Under the pieces are notes generated by a model. The model worked only from the letters and a program-made list of their open reading frames with translations. It was not told the origin of the DNA and made no database searches. Made by a program: the position numbers and the translations under genes. A DNA stretch of 20,642 nucleotides from Methyloprofundus sp. (GTDB taxonomy: Bacteria; Pseudomonadota; Gammaproteobacteria; Methylococcales; Methylomonadaceae). The stretch is taken from contig WTCN01000131.1 in assembly GCA_013138555.1 (NCBI GenBank), positions 1 to 20,642 of the forward strand, in the 5' to 3' direction. This document shows, piece by piece, positions 1-7,736 of this stretch (its first letter is position 1; the number at the start of each line of letters is the position of its first letter).

Positions 1-1
1 T

Positions 2-265
2 ATTTTTAAATTTTCCGATACTGCATTGCATGGTTTTTTAGGGAAATGCGAACGAGCTGGCATATCAAGACCTATTGTAGCGTATGAGCTTTTGGGAGAG
101 TTTGATCAGGTTATTACTAAATTGGAGTTGGCTTGGCCAAAAAGTAAGCAATGCATTGTGATTAGAAAGGATGATGCAAAAGTGGCGAAAAAACAAAAAT
201 GGACTGCTTGGTCAGTTATTGATGCGCTGGAGAATTTTTCCAGTTTTGAGCGCCAAATTTATTAG
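2..265 (+). CDS. C-terminal fragment of an unrecognised protein
   Basis: The frame is open from the left edge of the window and ends at a TAG at 263-265, so this is the last ~87 residues of a gene that begins outside. A TTG at 26 could serve as a start, but there is no reason to prefer it over read-through from the edge, and no Shine-Dalgarno sequence precedes it. The fragment is soluble and mixed in charge. It has a lysine-rich stretch (AKVAKKQK) followed by aromatic residues (WTAWSVIDAL). I do not recognise the family. No gene follows it on the same strand until 3042, and a small palindrome lies about 130 bp downstream. Confidence 0.5.
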   Translation: MFKFSDTALHGFLGKCERAGISRPIVAYELLGEFDQVITKLELAWPKSKQCIVIRKDDAKVAKKQKWTAWSVIDALENFSSFERQIY

Positions 266-393
266 CTAATGTGGCTTTATATTAGGGTTTGAAGCGCAAC
301 CTGTTTGTTGTCTGATTTGCAGACGCAGGCTCTCAATCACATCATATAGAGTAATGATGAGTGCATCTTTTTTTACTCTGTTAGAGCCATGTA

Positions 394-419
394 GGGTGGG
401 CAACGCTTTTCTGCCCACC
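394..419. repeat. Short palindromic extragenic repeat
   Basis: GGTGGGCA at 395-402 pairs perfectly with TGCCCACC at 412-419 around a 9-nt loop. The stem lies in the gap between the end of the left-edge gene and the 3' end of the minus-strand tautomerase gene. No T-tract follows on either side, so it looks more like a dispersed palindromic repeat than an intrinsic terminator. The 186-bp gap (266-451) holds nothing else that I can see. Confidence 0.5.
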
Positions 420-451
420 TTGCTGGATATATTGACGGGCTGAACACGATT

Positions 452-799
452 CTAGCCAAAGGTAGAGCCATTCCAGCCCCAGAATTCTGCCGGGGCATTA
501 CTAAATTCAATGTAGATACGGTCAGCACTGATTGCTAACTGTGTCTTCAACAACTGGCTAATTGAGAGTGACAGGGATTTTGCCTGGGCTGCCGATAGCC
601 CGATACTTTTACATTCAACATAGGCTAAAGGCTTGGGGCTGCCGCCAAACAGCATATTTCTATCGCCTTTTACCTCAATCATCACATACTGCTCTGGCTT
701 TCCTGTTTCACTTGCGAGCATTTGCGATAGCTCACTCATTAGCTGGGTTGTTTTGTCATCCGCGATACTTACATTGGATCTTAGTTTTATAAGAGGCAT
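452..799 (-). CDS. MIF-like tautomerase (macrophage migration inhibitory factor homologue)
   Basis: A 115-residue member of the tautomerase superfamily. It matches human MIF in length (114 after Met removal) and from end to end: TGKPEQY (MIF TGKPPQY, containing Lys32), FGGS, SIG, DRIYI (MIF DRVYI, containing Tyr95) and the C-terminal GW-NxSTF. I chose ATG 799 rather than the upstream in-frame start at 859. It puts the catalytic Pro directly after Met (MPLIKL) and has AAGGA at a proper distance. The catalytic base Pro2 is known from the family to drive keto-enol tautomerisation of substrates such as phenylpyruvate or dopachrome; the natural bacterial substrate is unknown. The CxxC redox motif of MIF is absent, with Leu and Val at those positions. 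No signal peptide is visible, so it is probably a cytoplasmic trimer. It is a monocistronic minus-strand gene flanked by palindromes. Confidence 0.88.
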   Translation of the reverse strand: MPLIKLRSNVSIADDKTTQLMSELSQMLASETGKPEQYVMIEVKGDRNMLFGGSPKPLAYVECKSIGLSAAQAKSLSLSISQLLKTQLAISADRIYIEFSNAPAEFWGWNGSTFG

Positions 800-857
800 C
801 ATGGGTTCCTTGTTGTCAATATATAGACTTTCATAAATTAAATTTCCACTTTGAATC

Positions 858-924
858 ATAGGATGTGCTGAGGCACGAAGCGCATCGCGCTAAAAGGTGC
901 GCTTCGTGCCTCAGCACACCCTAT
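858..924. repeat. Long near-perfect inverted repeat (REP/BIME-like)
   Basis: A 29-nt arm at 858-886 pairs with 896-924 around a 9-nt loop, with only two mismatches. The core of the left arm reads GTGCTGAGGCACGAAGCGCA. It sits in the gap between the minus-strand radical SAM gene (3' end at 991) and the tautomerase start at 799. It could therefore end or stabilise the radical SAM transcript, although no T-run is present. The high symmetry and GC content relative to its surroundings suggest a dispersed mobile palindrome. Confidence 0.75.
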
Positions 925-990
925 GCTATATCAATAAAGCGTGTAGAAGTTATTTATCTGAGATAAATATATTATCACATTGAATATTTT

Positions 991-2883
991 TCAATACAAA
1001 CACTTAACAATATAATCTTCGGCTATGCGCGTTTCTACCACCGTTTGATCAAACCAGAACGAAGCTGGGTATTCAAAGCCCATATGATGCATGTAATTAT
1101 ATAAGGCTTTTTTTAGCCCCAGCCCCAGCATATCGTGATCAGTCTGTACCGAATCAATATAGTTCACATCATTTTCGGCAAACAAGACATTTTCATTAGC
1201 GATCAGTTGAATGCCATAGTCTTCGGGATTAAGTCCGACGGGGCTGTGAACGGTTGCAGCAAAACGGTGCCAGTAAGCGGAATGAATACAGTCATTGTGC
1301 ATTAACTGCCTGACATACTCTAAGGCATCGACGGTTTCCTGTTCTGTCTGGCTAGGGAAACCATACATTAAATAGGCATGGACTAAAATGCCTGAATCAG
1401 TAAATGCCTTGGTTATTTTAGCCACTTGCGCGACACTGACTCCTTTTTTCATTAAGGCGAGTAGTCTATCAGAGGCAACCTCCAGACCACCACTGACGGC
1501 AATACATCCTGATTCCGCGAGTAATTGACATTTTTCTGCTGTAAAGGTTTTCTCAAAGCGGATATTTCCCCACCAGCTAATGACAATATCCTGCTCAATC
1601 AATTTTTTGGCCAGTGCAAATAGCGCTTTAGGTGGCGCGGCTTCATCAACAAAATGAAAGCCTGTCTGACCTGTTTCAGCAATTAAGCTTTTAATACGTT
1701 GTACGGTAATATCAGCGCCTGCATCATCATAATGACCGATATAGTCCAGGCTAATGTCACAAAAACTACATTTTGCCCAGTAACAGCCATGTGCAATGGT
1801 GATTTTATTCCAGCGGCCATCACTCCATATACGGTGCATAGGGTTTAGCATTTCACATAAAGAGAGGTATTTATCTATCGGCAAGCCTGTGTAACACGGT
1901 GTTCCAACATCTTTCTGAGGAATATCATGCAGCTTTGCATCGGTATTAAAAACCACTTTCCCAGCTTGTAAAATGTAGGTTCTGAATAATTGATGTTGCT
2001 TCCCCTGGAGATACTCTAATAGGGTTATGAGTGGGCGTTCGCCATCATCAAGACAGACAAAGTCAATATACTCAAACAGTCGTGGTTCTTTTAGCCTGCG
2101 TAGTTCGGTATTGACAAAACCACCGCCTAAGATGACTTTGCAGTCAGGGGCATAGGTTTTACAATATTTTGCGGCGTGCAATGCGCCTAGCATATTGCCG
2201 GGAAAGGGAACACTGATACCGATGACATCAGGGGATTCTTCTGCAATATATTGCTTTATCAATTGCCCAACAATGGTTTCTGTATAGCTAGGCTCAGGGC
2301 TATGCAATGCGGCATATAAATCATCAAACCGAGGGTTCGAAGCCGCTATTCGCTCAGCGTACCGGGAGATTTCAAAGTAGGGATCGACCCCTTCTTTTAT
2401 AGCGCTGGCAATATCGTTAATAAATAACGTTGCCAGATATTTTGCTTTGTCCTGTACACCTAATACACCAAAAGCCTGCGCCAGCACGTCACTGTGTAGC
2501 GCCTGCATTTGTTCCAGTGCATCAAACTGTGGACCTTCGGGTAAAAATCGACGCGTCGCAATACGCAGCGCCAGACTGGAATCTTTGCCTTGTAAAAAGC
2601 GAATAGTGGCATCGATACAGTGATAATATTCCTGATAATTGGCGAGGAAATTGTAGATGCTATCGGGTAGATCTTCGTCATCAACTGCTGCATAGTTAGT
2701 TTCAATCTGGCTAAATAATTGTTCCAGGCCTTCTCGTGATAGAATGCTTAATAGTACCTCAATGGCTAAGTCACGTTGTGCGACTTGATACCCTTGTTGT
2801 TTTAAAAAACCGCTTAAATAGGCTGTCGCTGGATATGGCGTATTAAGTTGGGTCATTGGAGGGGTGATTAATAAAACTTTCAT
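991..2883 (-). CDS. B12-binding-domain radical SAM protein
   Basis: A 630-residue protein. The N-terminus (MKVLLITPPM, then YLSGFLKQQGY) and a second block (ESPDVIGISVPFPGN, residues 216-230, and VILGGGFVN, 250-258) look like the Rossmann-type cobalamin-binding domain common in these enzymes. It is split by a helical insertion of about 160 residues (roughly 45-205). The radical SAM core follows. Its cluster ligands are C367, C372 and C375 in GCYWAKCSFCD. The spacing is CX4CX2C rather than the textbook CX3CX2C, a variant I recall from some proteins with a GCYW motif. FVDEA (411-415) and GGLEV (465-469) fit later strands of the barrel. Members use SAM and a [4Fe-4S] cluster to make a 5'-deoxyadenosyl radical; the reaction here is unknown. 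It is cytoplasmic and diverges from the hydrolase gene at 3042. Neighbours give no pathway hint. Confidence 0.85.
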   Translation of the reverse strand: MKVLLITPPMTQLNTPYPATAYLSGFLKQQGYQVAQRDLAIEVLLSILSREGLEQLFSQIETNYAAVDDEDLPDSIYNFLANYQEYYHCIDATIRFLQGKDSSLALRIATRRFLPEGPQFDALEQMQALHSDVLAQAFGVLGVQDKAKYLATLFINDIASAIKEGVDPYFEISRYAERIAASNPRFDDLYAALHSPEPSYTETIVGQLIKQYIAEESPDVIGISVPFPGNMLGALHAAKYCKTYAPDCKVILGGGFVNTELRRLKEPRLFEYIDFVCLDDGERPLITLLEYLQGKQHQLFRTYILQAGKVVFNTDAKLHDIPQKDVGTPCYTGLPIDKYLSLCEMLNPMHRIWSDGRWNKITIAHGCYWAKCSFCDISLDYIGHYDDAGADITVQRIKSLIAETGQTGFHFVDEAAPPKALFALAKKLIEQDIVISWWGNIRFEKTFTAEKCQLLAESGCIAVSGGLEVASDRLLALMKKGVSVAQVAKITKAFTDSGILVHAYLMYGFPSQTEQETVDALEYVRQLMHNDCIHSAYWHRFAATVHSPVGLNPEDYGIQLIANENVLFAENDVNYIDSVQTDHDMLGLGLKKALYNYMHHMGFEYPASFWFDQTVVETRIAEDYIVKCLY

Positions 2884-2949
2884 ATCGTTACTTGAGGTAA
2901 ATAGTTGTCGGGCTAGGCGGGTGCAAATTTTATCAGTGATTATAAGACC

Positions 2950-2977
2950 TTGAAAAGTATGGGGCGTTTTATATAGG
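2950..2977 (+). promoter_or_regulatory. Weak sigma70-like promoter candidate for the hydrolase gene
   Basis: TTGAAA at 2950-2955 and TATAGG at 2972-2977 are 16 bp apart in the divergent 158-bp gap, pointing at the gene that starts at 3042. Both boxes are partial matches to consensus, and AT-rich DNA yields such pairs by chance. Confidence 0.25.
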
Positions 2978-3041
2978 GTATTTTTAGTGGCTAATATTTT
3001 GGGGTGTTGATATTTAACAGTGAAGGAAGGGAGAGGGAGCT

Positions 3042-3872
3042 GTGTTCTTAAAGTGCTTATCAGTTATTTTTATCGTTTTGTGTGTTAGTGAGACTTATGC
3101 CATTCAGGTTATCCGTGATATTCCTTATACCCATGATGGTCGGCAAGCTCTTGATTTGCTTATGCCTGTGGAGACAAGGAGTTTCATCCCACCACGTCCC
3201 GCAGCCATCGTTATGCATAGCGGAGGATGGGTGGGGGGATGTCGTTCTGAAATTGAAAACATTGCAGAATGGTTTGCAGAGCAAGGTTTAGTTGTAATCA
3301 ATGTGGATTATACATTAGCGACAGCGACTGAAAACAAATGGCCAGCTCAAGTTGCTGATGTTATTCAAGGTGTCTGGTGGCTGAAAGAGAATGCAGTGCG
3401 CTATAATATTAACCCGAATAAAATCCTTGCTGTGGGTGCTTCGGCAGGTGGTCATCTCGCTGCGATGCTGGGACAGACTTCAATAAGTAATTTGATTACT
3501 GGGGTTGACAGTGAAGTTCATGGCATTGTAGTTTTTTCTGCCCCTTGGAACCTTCTGACTGCGACAACTGATAAGCAGCTCTATTATACTGGTTTGCTGT
3601 TACCTGCTGCCACGCCTGAGGCCCTTTATATGGCCTCGCCAGTGTATCGGATAACGCGCCATTCCCCTCCTGTACTGATCTTTCATGGTACAGATGATGA
3701 GCTTGTTCCATTCCAGCAATCTGAAGAAGCCTGCGAGGCCTATGTATCTAAAGGGATGAACTACTGTTTTTTAGTACCTTTGGAGGGTTGTACGCACGCT
3801 TTAGAGTTAACAGATATTGAAAAAACCTTTGATTCAATTCGGCAGTTTTTGGACTGGTGGCTTACTCAATAA
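3042..3872 (+). CDS. Secreted alpha/beta hydrolase (esterase/lipase-like, BD-FAE/HSL type)
   Basis: 276 residues starting at GTG, chosen for the strong purine-rich ribosome binding site (GGAAGGGAGAGGGAG) just upstream. Residues 1-20 form a Sec signal peptide (MFLKCLSVIFIVLCVSETYA), so the mature enzyme is probably periplasmic. The alpha/beta-hydrolase core follows. The oxyanion region is MHSGGW (58-63), a variant of HGGGW. The nucleophile is S134 in the elbow GASAGG (132-137). The acid is probably D219 in HGTDDELVP, and the histidine is H252 in CTHAL. This layout is typical of small esterases related to bacterial feruloyl esterases and kynurenine formamidases. The substrate cannot be told from the sequence. 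The gene stands alone, diverging from the radical SAM gene and converging on rsgA with only 47 bp between stops. Confidence 0.85.
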   Translation: MFLKCLSVIFIVLCVSETYAIQVIRDIPYTHDGRQALDLLMPVETRSFIPPRPAAIVMHSGGWVGGCRSEIENIAEWFAEQGLVVINVDYTLATATENKWPAQVADVIQGVWWLKENAVRYNINPNKILAVGASAGGHLAAMLGQTSISNLITGVDSEVHGIVVFSAPWNLLTATTDKQLYYTGLLLPAATPEALYMASPVYRITRHSPPVLIFHGTDDELVPFQQSEEACEAYVSKGMNYCFLVPLEGCTHALELTDIEKTFDSIRQFLDWWLTQ

Positions 3873-3919
3873 ATACTACTTATAATGGGTTGACGTTATT
3901 TTTTAACAAAATCAATCTC

Positions 3920-4801
3920 TTAATTCGTCGGCATTTTTTCCCGTAATTTTAAAAAACGTTGATAGCGCACTTTAGAGATAGTGCCTTCTTCGACTGCAAG
4001 GCGTACAGCACAGCCTTTATCTTTGACATGTCTGCAATCATTAAATTTACAGTGATCTATAAAGGGCTGGAATTCTCTGTAGCCATACGCTAATTGCTGC
4101 TCTGATAGTCCTGCTAGCCCAAAAATAGCGACCCCGGGGCTATCAATCAAGTCACCGCTTTCAGGTAAATGATAGAGTGTTGCTGCTGTGGTGGTATGCC
4201 TGCCGTGTTTGGTAATTGCGGAGACGGTATTGGTTTTTAGCTCTTTATCTGGAATCAGAGCGTTGGTTAAAGATGATTTTCCTACCCCTGATTGTCCGGT
4301 AAAAATACTGATTTTATGGCTGAGAGCCTGTTGCAGTTTATCTATGCCATCATTTTCTATCGCACTGACGCGAAAAAGTGGATAATCAAGTGCTGAATAG
4401 GTGGCTAGCTGTTGTTCAATATCTTCGGAGGCGGCCAGGTCTGCTTTGTTATAGATTAGCAGCGCATCAATATTACGGTTCTCACAGATAGCAAGATATT
4501 GATCAATTAATAAAAAATCGCAATAAGGTTCGGTTGCAAAAACCACAAAAATCTGGTCGATGTTTGCGGCAACTGGGCGTGTCCGCTTGCCTTTATTGGG
4601 GCGTTCTAATAGCGAGTGGCGGGGGAGCAGTTCTTCAATGCGCCCCTGGTCTTTTGCGACGATAGTTATTTTAACTTTATCACCTGTCGCAACAGTTTCT
4701 AATTTTCGACGGGTCTGACAAAGGATAACCTTGTTATCCACTTCAACAGCGATACCTTTGCCCAGATGAGAAATAACCAGTCCTATATGCAGCTCAGTCA
4801 T
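3920..4801 (-). CDS. rsgA: Small ribosomal subunit biogenesis GTPase RsgA
   Basis: 293 residues with the circularly permuted GTPase order that defines RsgA/YjeQ. An N-terminal OB-fold-like strand region (about 1-70) comes first, then G4 NKAD (118-121), then G1 GQSGVGKS (169-176), then G3 DSPG (220-223). KHGRHTTT (198-205) matches the switch region. The C-terminal zinc knuckle has C251, C256, H258 and C264 in the family spacing CX4CXHX5C. RsgA binds the 30S subunit late in maturation, checks the decoding centre, and hydrolyses GTP on release. The length is like short forms (Bacillus YloQ) and lacks the extended ends of the 350-residue E. coli protein. It lies downstream of the M48 protease gene on the minus strand and near orn, as rsgA commonly does in gammaproteobacteria. 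No good ribosome binding site precedes ATG 4801. Confidence 0.95.
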   Translation of the reverse strand: MTELHIGLVISHLGKGIAVEVDNKVILCQTRRKLETVATGDKVKITIVAKDQGRIEELLPRHSLLERPNKGKRTRPVAANIDQIFVVFATEPYCDFLLIDQYLAICENRNIDALLIYNKADLAASEDIEQQLATYSALDYPLFRVSAIENDGIDKLQQALSHKISIFTGQSGVGKSSLTNALIPDKELKTNTVSAITKHGRHTTTAATLYHLPESGDLIDSPGVAIFGLAGLSEQQLAYGYREFQPFIDHCKFNDCRHVKDKGCAVRLAVEEGTISKVRYQRFLKLREKMPTN

Positions 4802-4828
4802 AATGTAAAAATATTAGGTTACACAGCA

Positions 4829-4869
4829 CGCAGAGTGCACCGGGAAAATCTGGCCCGGTGTATTCTGCG
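4829..4869. other. GC-rich intergenic hairpin between the M48 protease gene and rsgA
   Basis: A 16-nt arm at 4829-4844 pairs with 4854-4869, with two mismatches and a perfect CACCGGG/CCCGGTG core next to a 9-nt loop. It fills most of the 86-bp gap between the two minus-strand genes. No U-run follows on the minus strand, so it may be an mRNA-stabilising or attenuating structure, or another dispersed palindrome, rather than a full terminator. Confidence 0.6.
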
Positions 4870-4887
4870 CTTTATCTGTTTGGGTGA

Positions 4888-6129
4888 TTATAATTTCGGC
4901 TCTAAATGCGCTATACGAATAGCCGCCGGAGGGTGGCTATAGTGAAACGCAGAGAATAAAGGATCAGGTGTCAATGTGCTTGCATTTTCTTTATAAAGTT
5001 TTACCAGTCCACTGATTAATTTACTGGCTTGTGCATGTTCCGCTGCAAAATCATCGGCTTCAAATTCAAATTTACGTTGAAAATAGGCGCTGATGGGGGT
5101 CATAAACGTGGTAAACACTGGTGAAACCAGCATAAATAACATGAGTGCTGCTGCGTTTGAGGGTACATCTACACCTAGGCCAGTAAAGAACCATTGTTGG
5201 TTAATTAACCAGCCTAAAATAGCCAGGCTGATTAAACTCATTATGGAGCTTGCTACCAGCATTTTAATCACATGTTTACGTTTAAAGTGACCTAATTCAT
5301 GGGCTAAAACAGCTTCCATTTCATCATCATCTAACGATTCAGCTAAGGTATCAAAGAATACGATACGTTTATTATTACCCATGCCCGTAAAGTAGGCATT
5401 TCCATGCCCTGAACGTTTAGAGCCATCCATGATAAAAATGCCATTACTGCTAAAGCCGCAGCGATCAAGTAACTGGTTGATACGGTCTTTTAAGGTGCCA
5501 TCTTCCAATGGGGTGAATTTATTAAATAAAGGCGCGATTAAAGTCGGGTACAGCCAGCTCATCAGTAGTGAAAAACTAATTAAAATTGCCCAGGTCCAGA
5601 ACCACCAGCTGCTGCCTATGGCTTCCATGACCCAGAGAATTAAGGCTAAGAGAGGGAGACCAATAATGGCAACCAGTGCTATTTGCATCAGCTGGTCAAT
5701 GATGAATTGCTTAACTGTACTATTGTTAAAACCGTATTTTTCTTCAATAACAAAGGTCTGGTAGATTGTCGTAGGCAATTCAAATAAGGACATGATGGCA
5801 AAAATAGATCCCATAGAGGCAATCCCCATCATAATAGAGGACAGTCCAGAATCAGCCCAGAATTCAAATACCATGCCGATACCGCCACCGAGTGTTAGCC
5901 AGAGGAGAAATACGATGCCAACAACACTGTCTATATCGCCTAGCTTACCTTTTTCTATGGTGTAATCAGCCGCTTTTTGGTGTGCTTCCAGAGTAATGGA
6001 TTCGGTAAAGGCTTCAGGCACCTGTGCACGGTGTTTGAGCACGTATGCGGATTGTCGTCTGGATAACCAGAATTGCACAGAATAGGATAAAACCAGTGCG
6101 ATTAAAAAGATATAAGTAAAAGTATTCAT
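4888..6129 (-). CDS. M48 family (Ste24/CAAX-prenyl-protease-like) membrane metallopeptidase
   Basis: 413 residues when started at ATG 6129 (MNTFTYIFLIALVLSY), where the first membrane helix begins. The frame extends upstream to a TTG at 6201 without family-like sequence. Several hydrophobic segments surround a cytoplasmic catalytic domain. The zinc site is HELGH (277-281), and the third ligand is the Glu of EFEADDFA (about residue 357). GHGNAYFTG (about 241-249) precedes it, as in Ste24 and HtpX relatives. The family clips membrane or misfolded proteins; bacteria generally lack CAAX prenylation, so a quality-control role is likelier. The length and the N-terminal helix pattern fit Ste24 (M48A) better than the ~290-residue HtpX. 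It is probably co-transcribed with rsgA 86 bp downstream and diverges from orn. Confidence 0.88.
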   Translation of the reverse strand: MNTFTYIFLIALVLSYSVQFWLSRRQSAYVLKHRAQVPEAFTESITLEAHQKAADYTIEKGKLGDIDSVVGIVFLLWLTLGGGIGMVFEFWADSGLSSIMMGIASMGSIFAIMSLFELPTTIYQTFVIEEKYGFNNSTVKQFIIDQLMQIALVAIIGLPLLALILWVMEAIGSSWWFWTWAILISFSLLMSWLYPTLIAPLFNKFTPLEDGTLKDRINQLLDRCGFSSNGIFIMDGSKRSGHGNAYFTGMGNNKRIVFFDTLAESLDDDEMEAVLAHELGHFKRKHVIKMLVASSIMSLISLAILGWLINQQWFFTGLGVDVPSNAAALMLFMLVSPVFTTFMTPISAYFQRKFEFEADDFAAEHAQASKLISGLVKLYKENASTLTPDPLFSAFHYSHPPAAIRIAHLEPKL

Positions 6130-6341
6130 GAGGTGGTTCGAGAAAAAGTTAATAAATAGCGTTATGTGCAAGGTGGGAATTTGCTTTGCGAAATAGCGCA
6201 AGTCATTATCCCACTTTAGAATGATGAGTCTATTTTAGAATAATAAAGGCAGTTTGTAACTTCTCTTTATCTGAAAATTAATAGTCAGGGGTTTATTCAT
6301 GCTTCTGGATGCAGTTAAAATAGATGTCTATTTTGAGTGTC

Positions 6342-6370
6342 TTGAGTGCTTTTATCGGCTTGTGTACTAT
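6342..6370 (+). promoter_or_regulatory. Candidate sigma70 promoter for orn-crcB
   Basis: TTGAGT (6342-6347) and TACTAT (6365-6370) are exactly 17 bp apart, about 65 bp before the orn start. This lies in the 305-bp divergent gap between the protease and orn (6130-6434). Each box matches consensus at four of six positions. The rest of the gap is AT-rich, and I see no further gene, repeat or RNA in it. The protease promoter must also lie there on the minus strand but is not distinct. Confidence 0.35.
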
Positions 6371-6434
6371 GGCTATACAGATTAGCCAATGCTACAATTT
6401 AGCGTAATTTTAGATGTTTATATGGATAGAATGA

Positions 6435-6980
6435 ATGGCGCAACAACAAGAAAATTTAATCTGGCTCGACCTGGAAATGACGGGGCTGGACCCTGATAAT
6501 GATTTGATTATTGAGATTGCTACGGTAGTCACGGATAAGTATTTAAATGTTTTGGCTACCGGGCCTGTCATGGCGATACATCAAACGGATGCAACATTGG
6601 CTGCAATGGATGACTGGAATCAGGAGCATCATGGTAAATCAGGGCTTATTGAACGGGTGAAAGCTTCGACAATTGATGAGGCTGAGGCAATGCGGCAAAC
6701 GCTGGATTTTATAAAAGAATGGGTGCCTGCGGGTAAGTCCCCTATGTGTGGGAATAGTATCGGTCAGGATAGACGTTTTTTATATCGTTATATGCGTCCA
6801 TTGGAAGAATATTTTCATTATCGTAATGTCGATGTTTCCACCTTAAAAGAATTAGCGCGGCGCTGGGCACCTGCAATACTTGATACCTTTCAAAAAACAG
6901 AAAGCCATCAGGCGCTTGAAGATGTGTTTGAGTCGATAGGAGAGCTTAAACATTATCGTGAACATTTTATTAAAATATAG
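6435..6980 (+). CDS. orn: Oligoribonuclease
   Basis: 181 residues, the usual length of Orn. It is a DEDDh 3'-5' exonuclease that degrades di- to pentaribonucleotides left by RNA decay, including pGpG from c-di-GMP breakdown. Catalytic residues are visible: D12 and E14 in WLDLEMTGLD, D112 in GNSIGQDRRF, H158 in SHQALEDV and D163. These are the metal ligands and general base of the family. ATG 6435 is preferred because the family N-terminus (NLIWLDLEMTG) begins a few residues after it; the overlapping ATG at 6431 is in another frame. It is cytoplasmic and dimeric in relatives. crcB follows after 11 bp, so the two are probably co-transcribed. A plausible promoter lies 65 bp upstream. Confidence 0.96.
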   Translation: MAQQQENLIWLDLEMTGLDPDNDLIIEIATVVTDKYLNVLATGPVMAIHQTDATLAAMDDWNQEHHGKSGLIERVKASTIDEAEAMRQTLDFIKEWVPAGKSPMCGNSIGQDRRFLYRYMRPLEEYFHYRNVDVSTLKELARRWAPAILDTFQKTESHQALEDVFESIGELKHYREHFIKI

Positions 6981-6991
6981 AGTAAAACGGT

Positions 6992-7699
6992 ATGAATCCA
7001 TTAATTGCAATAGCGTTAGGGGGGGCTTGCGGCGCGGTGTTGCGCTTTTTAGTCTCTAGCGGGATTTATCAATGGTTAGGGCGTGGCTTTCCTTATGGCA
7101 CTCTGGTGGTTAATGTTTTAGGATCTTTTTTAATAGGTTTATTAACTGAGGCATTAGTACTGCAGCGTATTGCGATTACCGTAGAATATCGGTCGGCAAT
7201 TCTGGTGGGCTTGTTTGGCTCGTTTACTACATTTTCTACTTTTTCACTGGAAACCCTGTATTTGATAGAGCAGGGAAATTTGTTAAAGGCCACACTTAAT
7301 ATATTAATAAGTGTGTGTGCCTGCATATTTGCCGTCTGGTTAGGTTTATTGGCCGGGCGTGCTTTATTTTCTTATTCGGGTGGCGTGATACGCTGGATGG
7401 GCTGGGTATTCCCGTATGCCATGGTTGCAGTCAATGCACTGGTTGCTTTTTTAATCGGTTTGCTTGCTGCACTATTAATTTATAAATCCGCATTATCAGA
7501 AGAGTACAGAGCAGCATTGATTATCGTCATCGTTGGTATGTTTGCTACTTTATCCAGTTTATACATGGTTTTATACCTGATTGAAGAAGGACACCAATTT
7601 GAAAAAGAACTGAATCTGATGCTCAGTGTATTTTTAGGTAATGCATTATTATGCGGTGCTGCAATTTGGGGCGGTTTGCTTTTAGGCAAGCAGATTTAA
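6992..7699 (+). CDS. crcB: Tandem-duplicated CrcB/FluC fluoride channel, second half degenerate
   Basis: 235 residues, about twice the normal ~125 of FluC. Residues 1-124 form a complete four-helix FluC, with VNVLGSFLIG (N41) and GSFTTFSTFS (76-85, pore phenylalanines F81 and F84, sodium-site TTFST). Residues ~118-235 repeat it: WVFPYAMVAVNALVAFLIG matches RGFPYGTLVVNVLGSFLIG, and EYRAAL...LYLIEEG matches EYRSAI...LYLIEQG. In the copy, N148 remains but F81/F84 are replaced by L187/L190 and the TTFST motif is lost. The copy also lacks a separate first helix: helix 4 of the first half runs straight into the loop before helix 2'. FluC exports fluoride as an antiparallel dimer. Seven helices would invert the second half, giving a single-chain pseudodimer. 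It follows orn by 11 bp, leaving no room for a fluoride riboswitch. Confidence 0.88.
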   Translation: MNPLIAIALGGACGAVLRFLVSSGIYQWLGRGFPYGTLVVNVLGSFLIGLLTEALVLQRIAITVEYRSAILVGLFGSFTTFSTFSLETLYLIEQGNLLKATLNILISVCACIFAVWLGLLAGRALFSYSGGVIRWMGWVFPYAMVAVNALVAFLIGLLAALLIYKSALSEEYRAALIIVIVGMFATLSSLYMVLYLIEEGHQFEKELNLMLSVFLGNALLCGAAIWGGLLLGKQI

Positions 7700-7736
7700 A
7701 AATCGCTCTACAAACTCTCTTTTTGAGAACATTTTA

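Noticed and set aside
394..419. Intrinsic terminator for the left-edge gene
   Set aside because: The stem is stable, but no T-run follows in either direction, and it lies about 130 bp after the stop codon.
800..859. N-terminal extension of the MIF homologue from an upstream in-frame start
   Set aside because: The family needs Pro directly after the initiator Met. The ATG at 799 provides this and has a good ribosome binding site.
6130..6201. Extended M48 protease start at a TTG
   Set aside because: The added residues do not look like the family, and the first membrane helix begins at the ATG at 6129.
6981..6991. A fluoride riboswitch controlling crcB
   Set aside because: Only 11 bp separate orn from crcB, too short for the aptamer, and nothing resembling it is seen inside orn.
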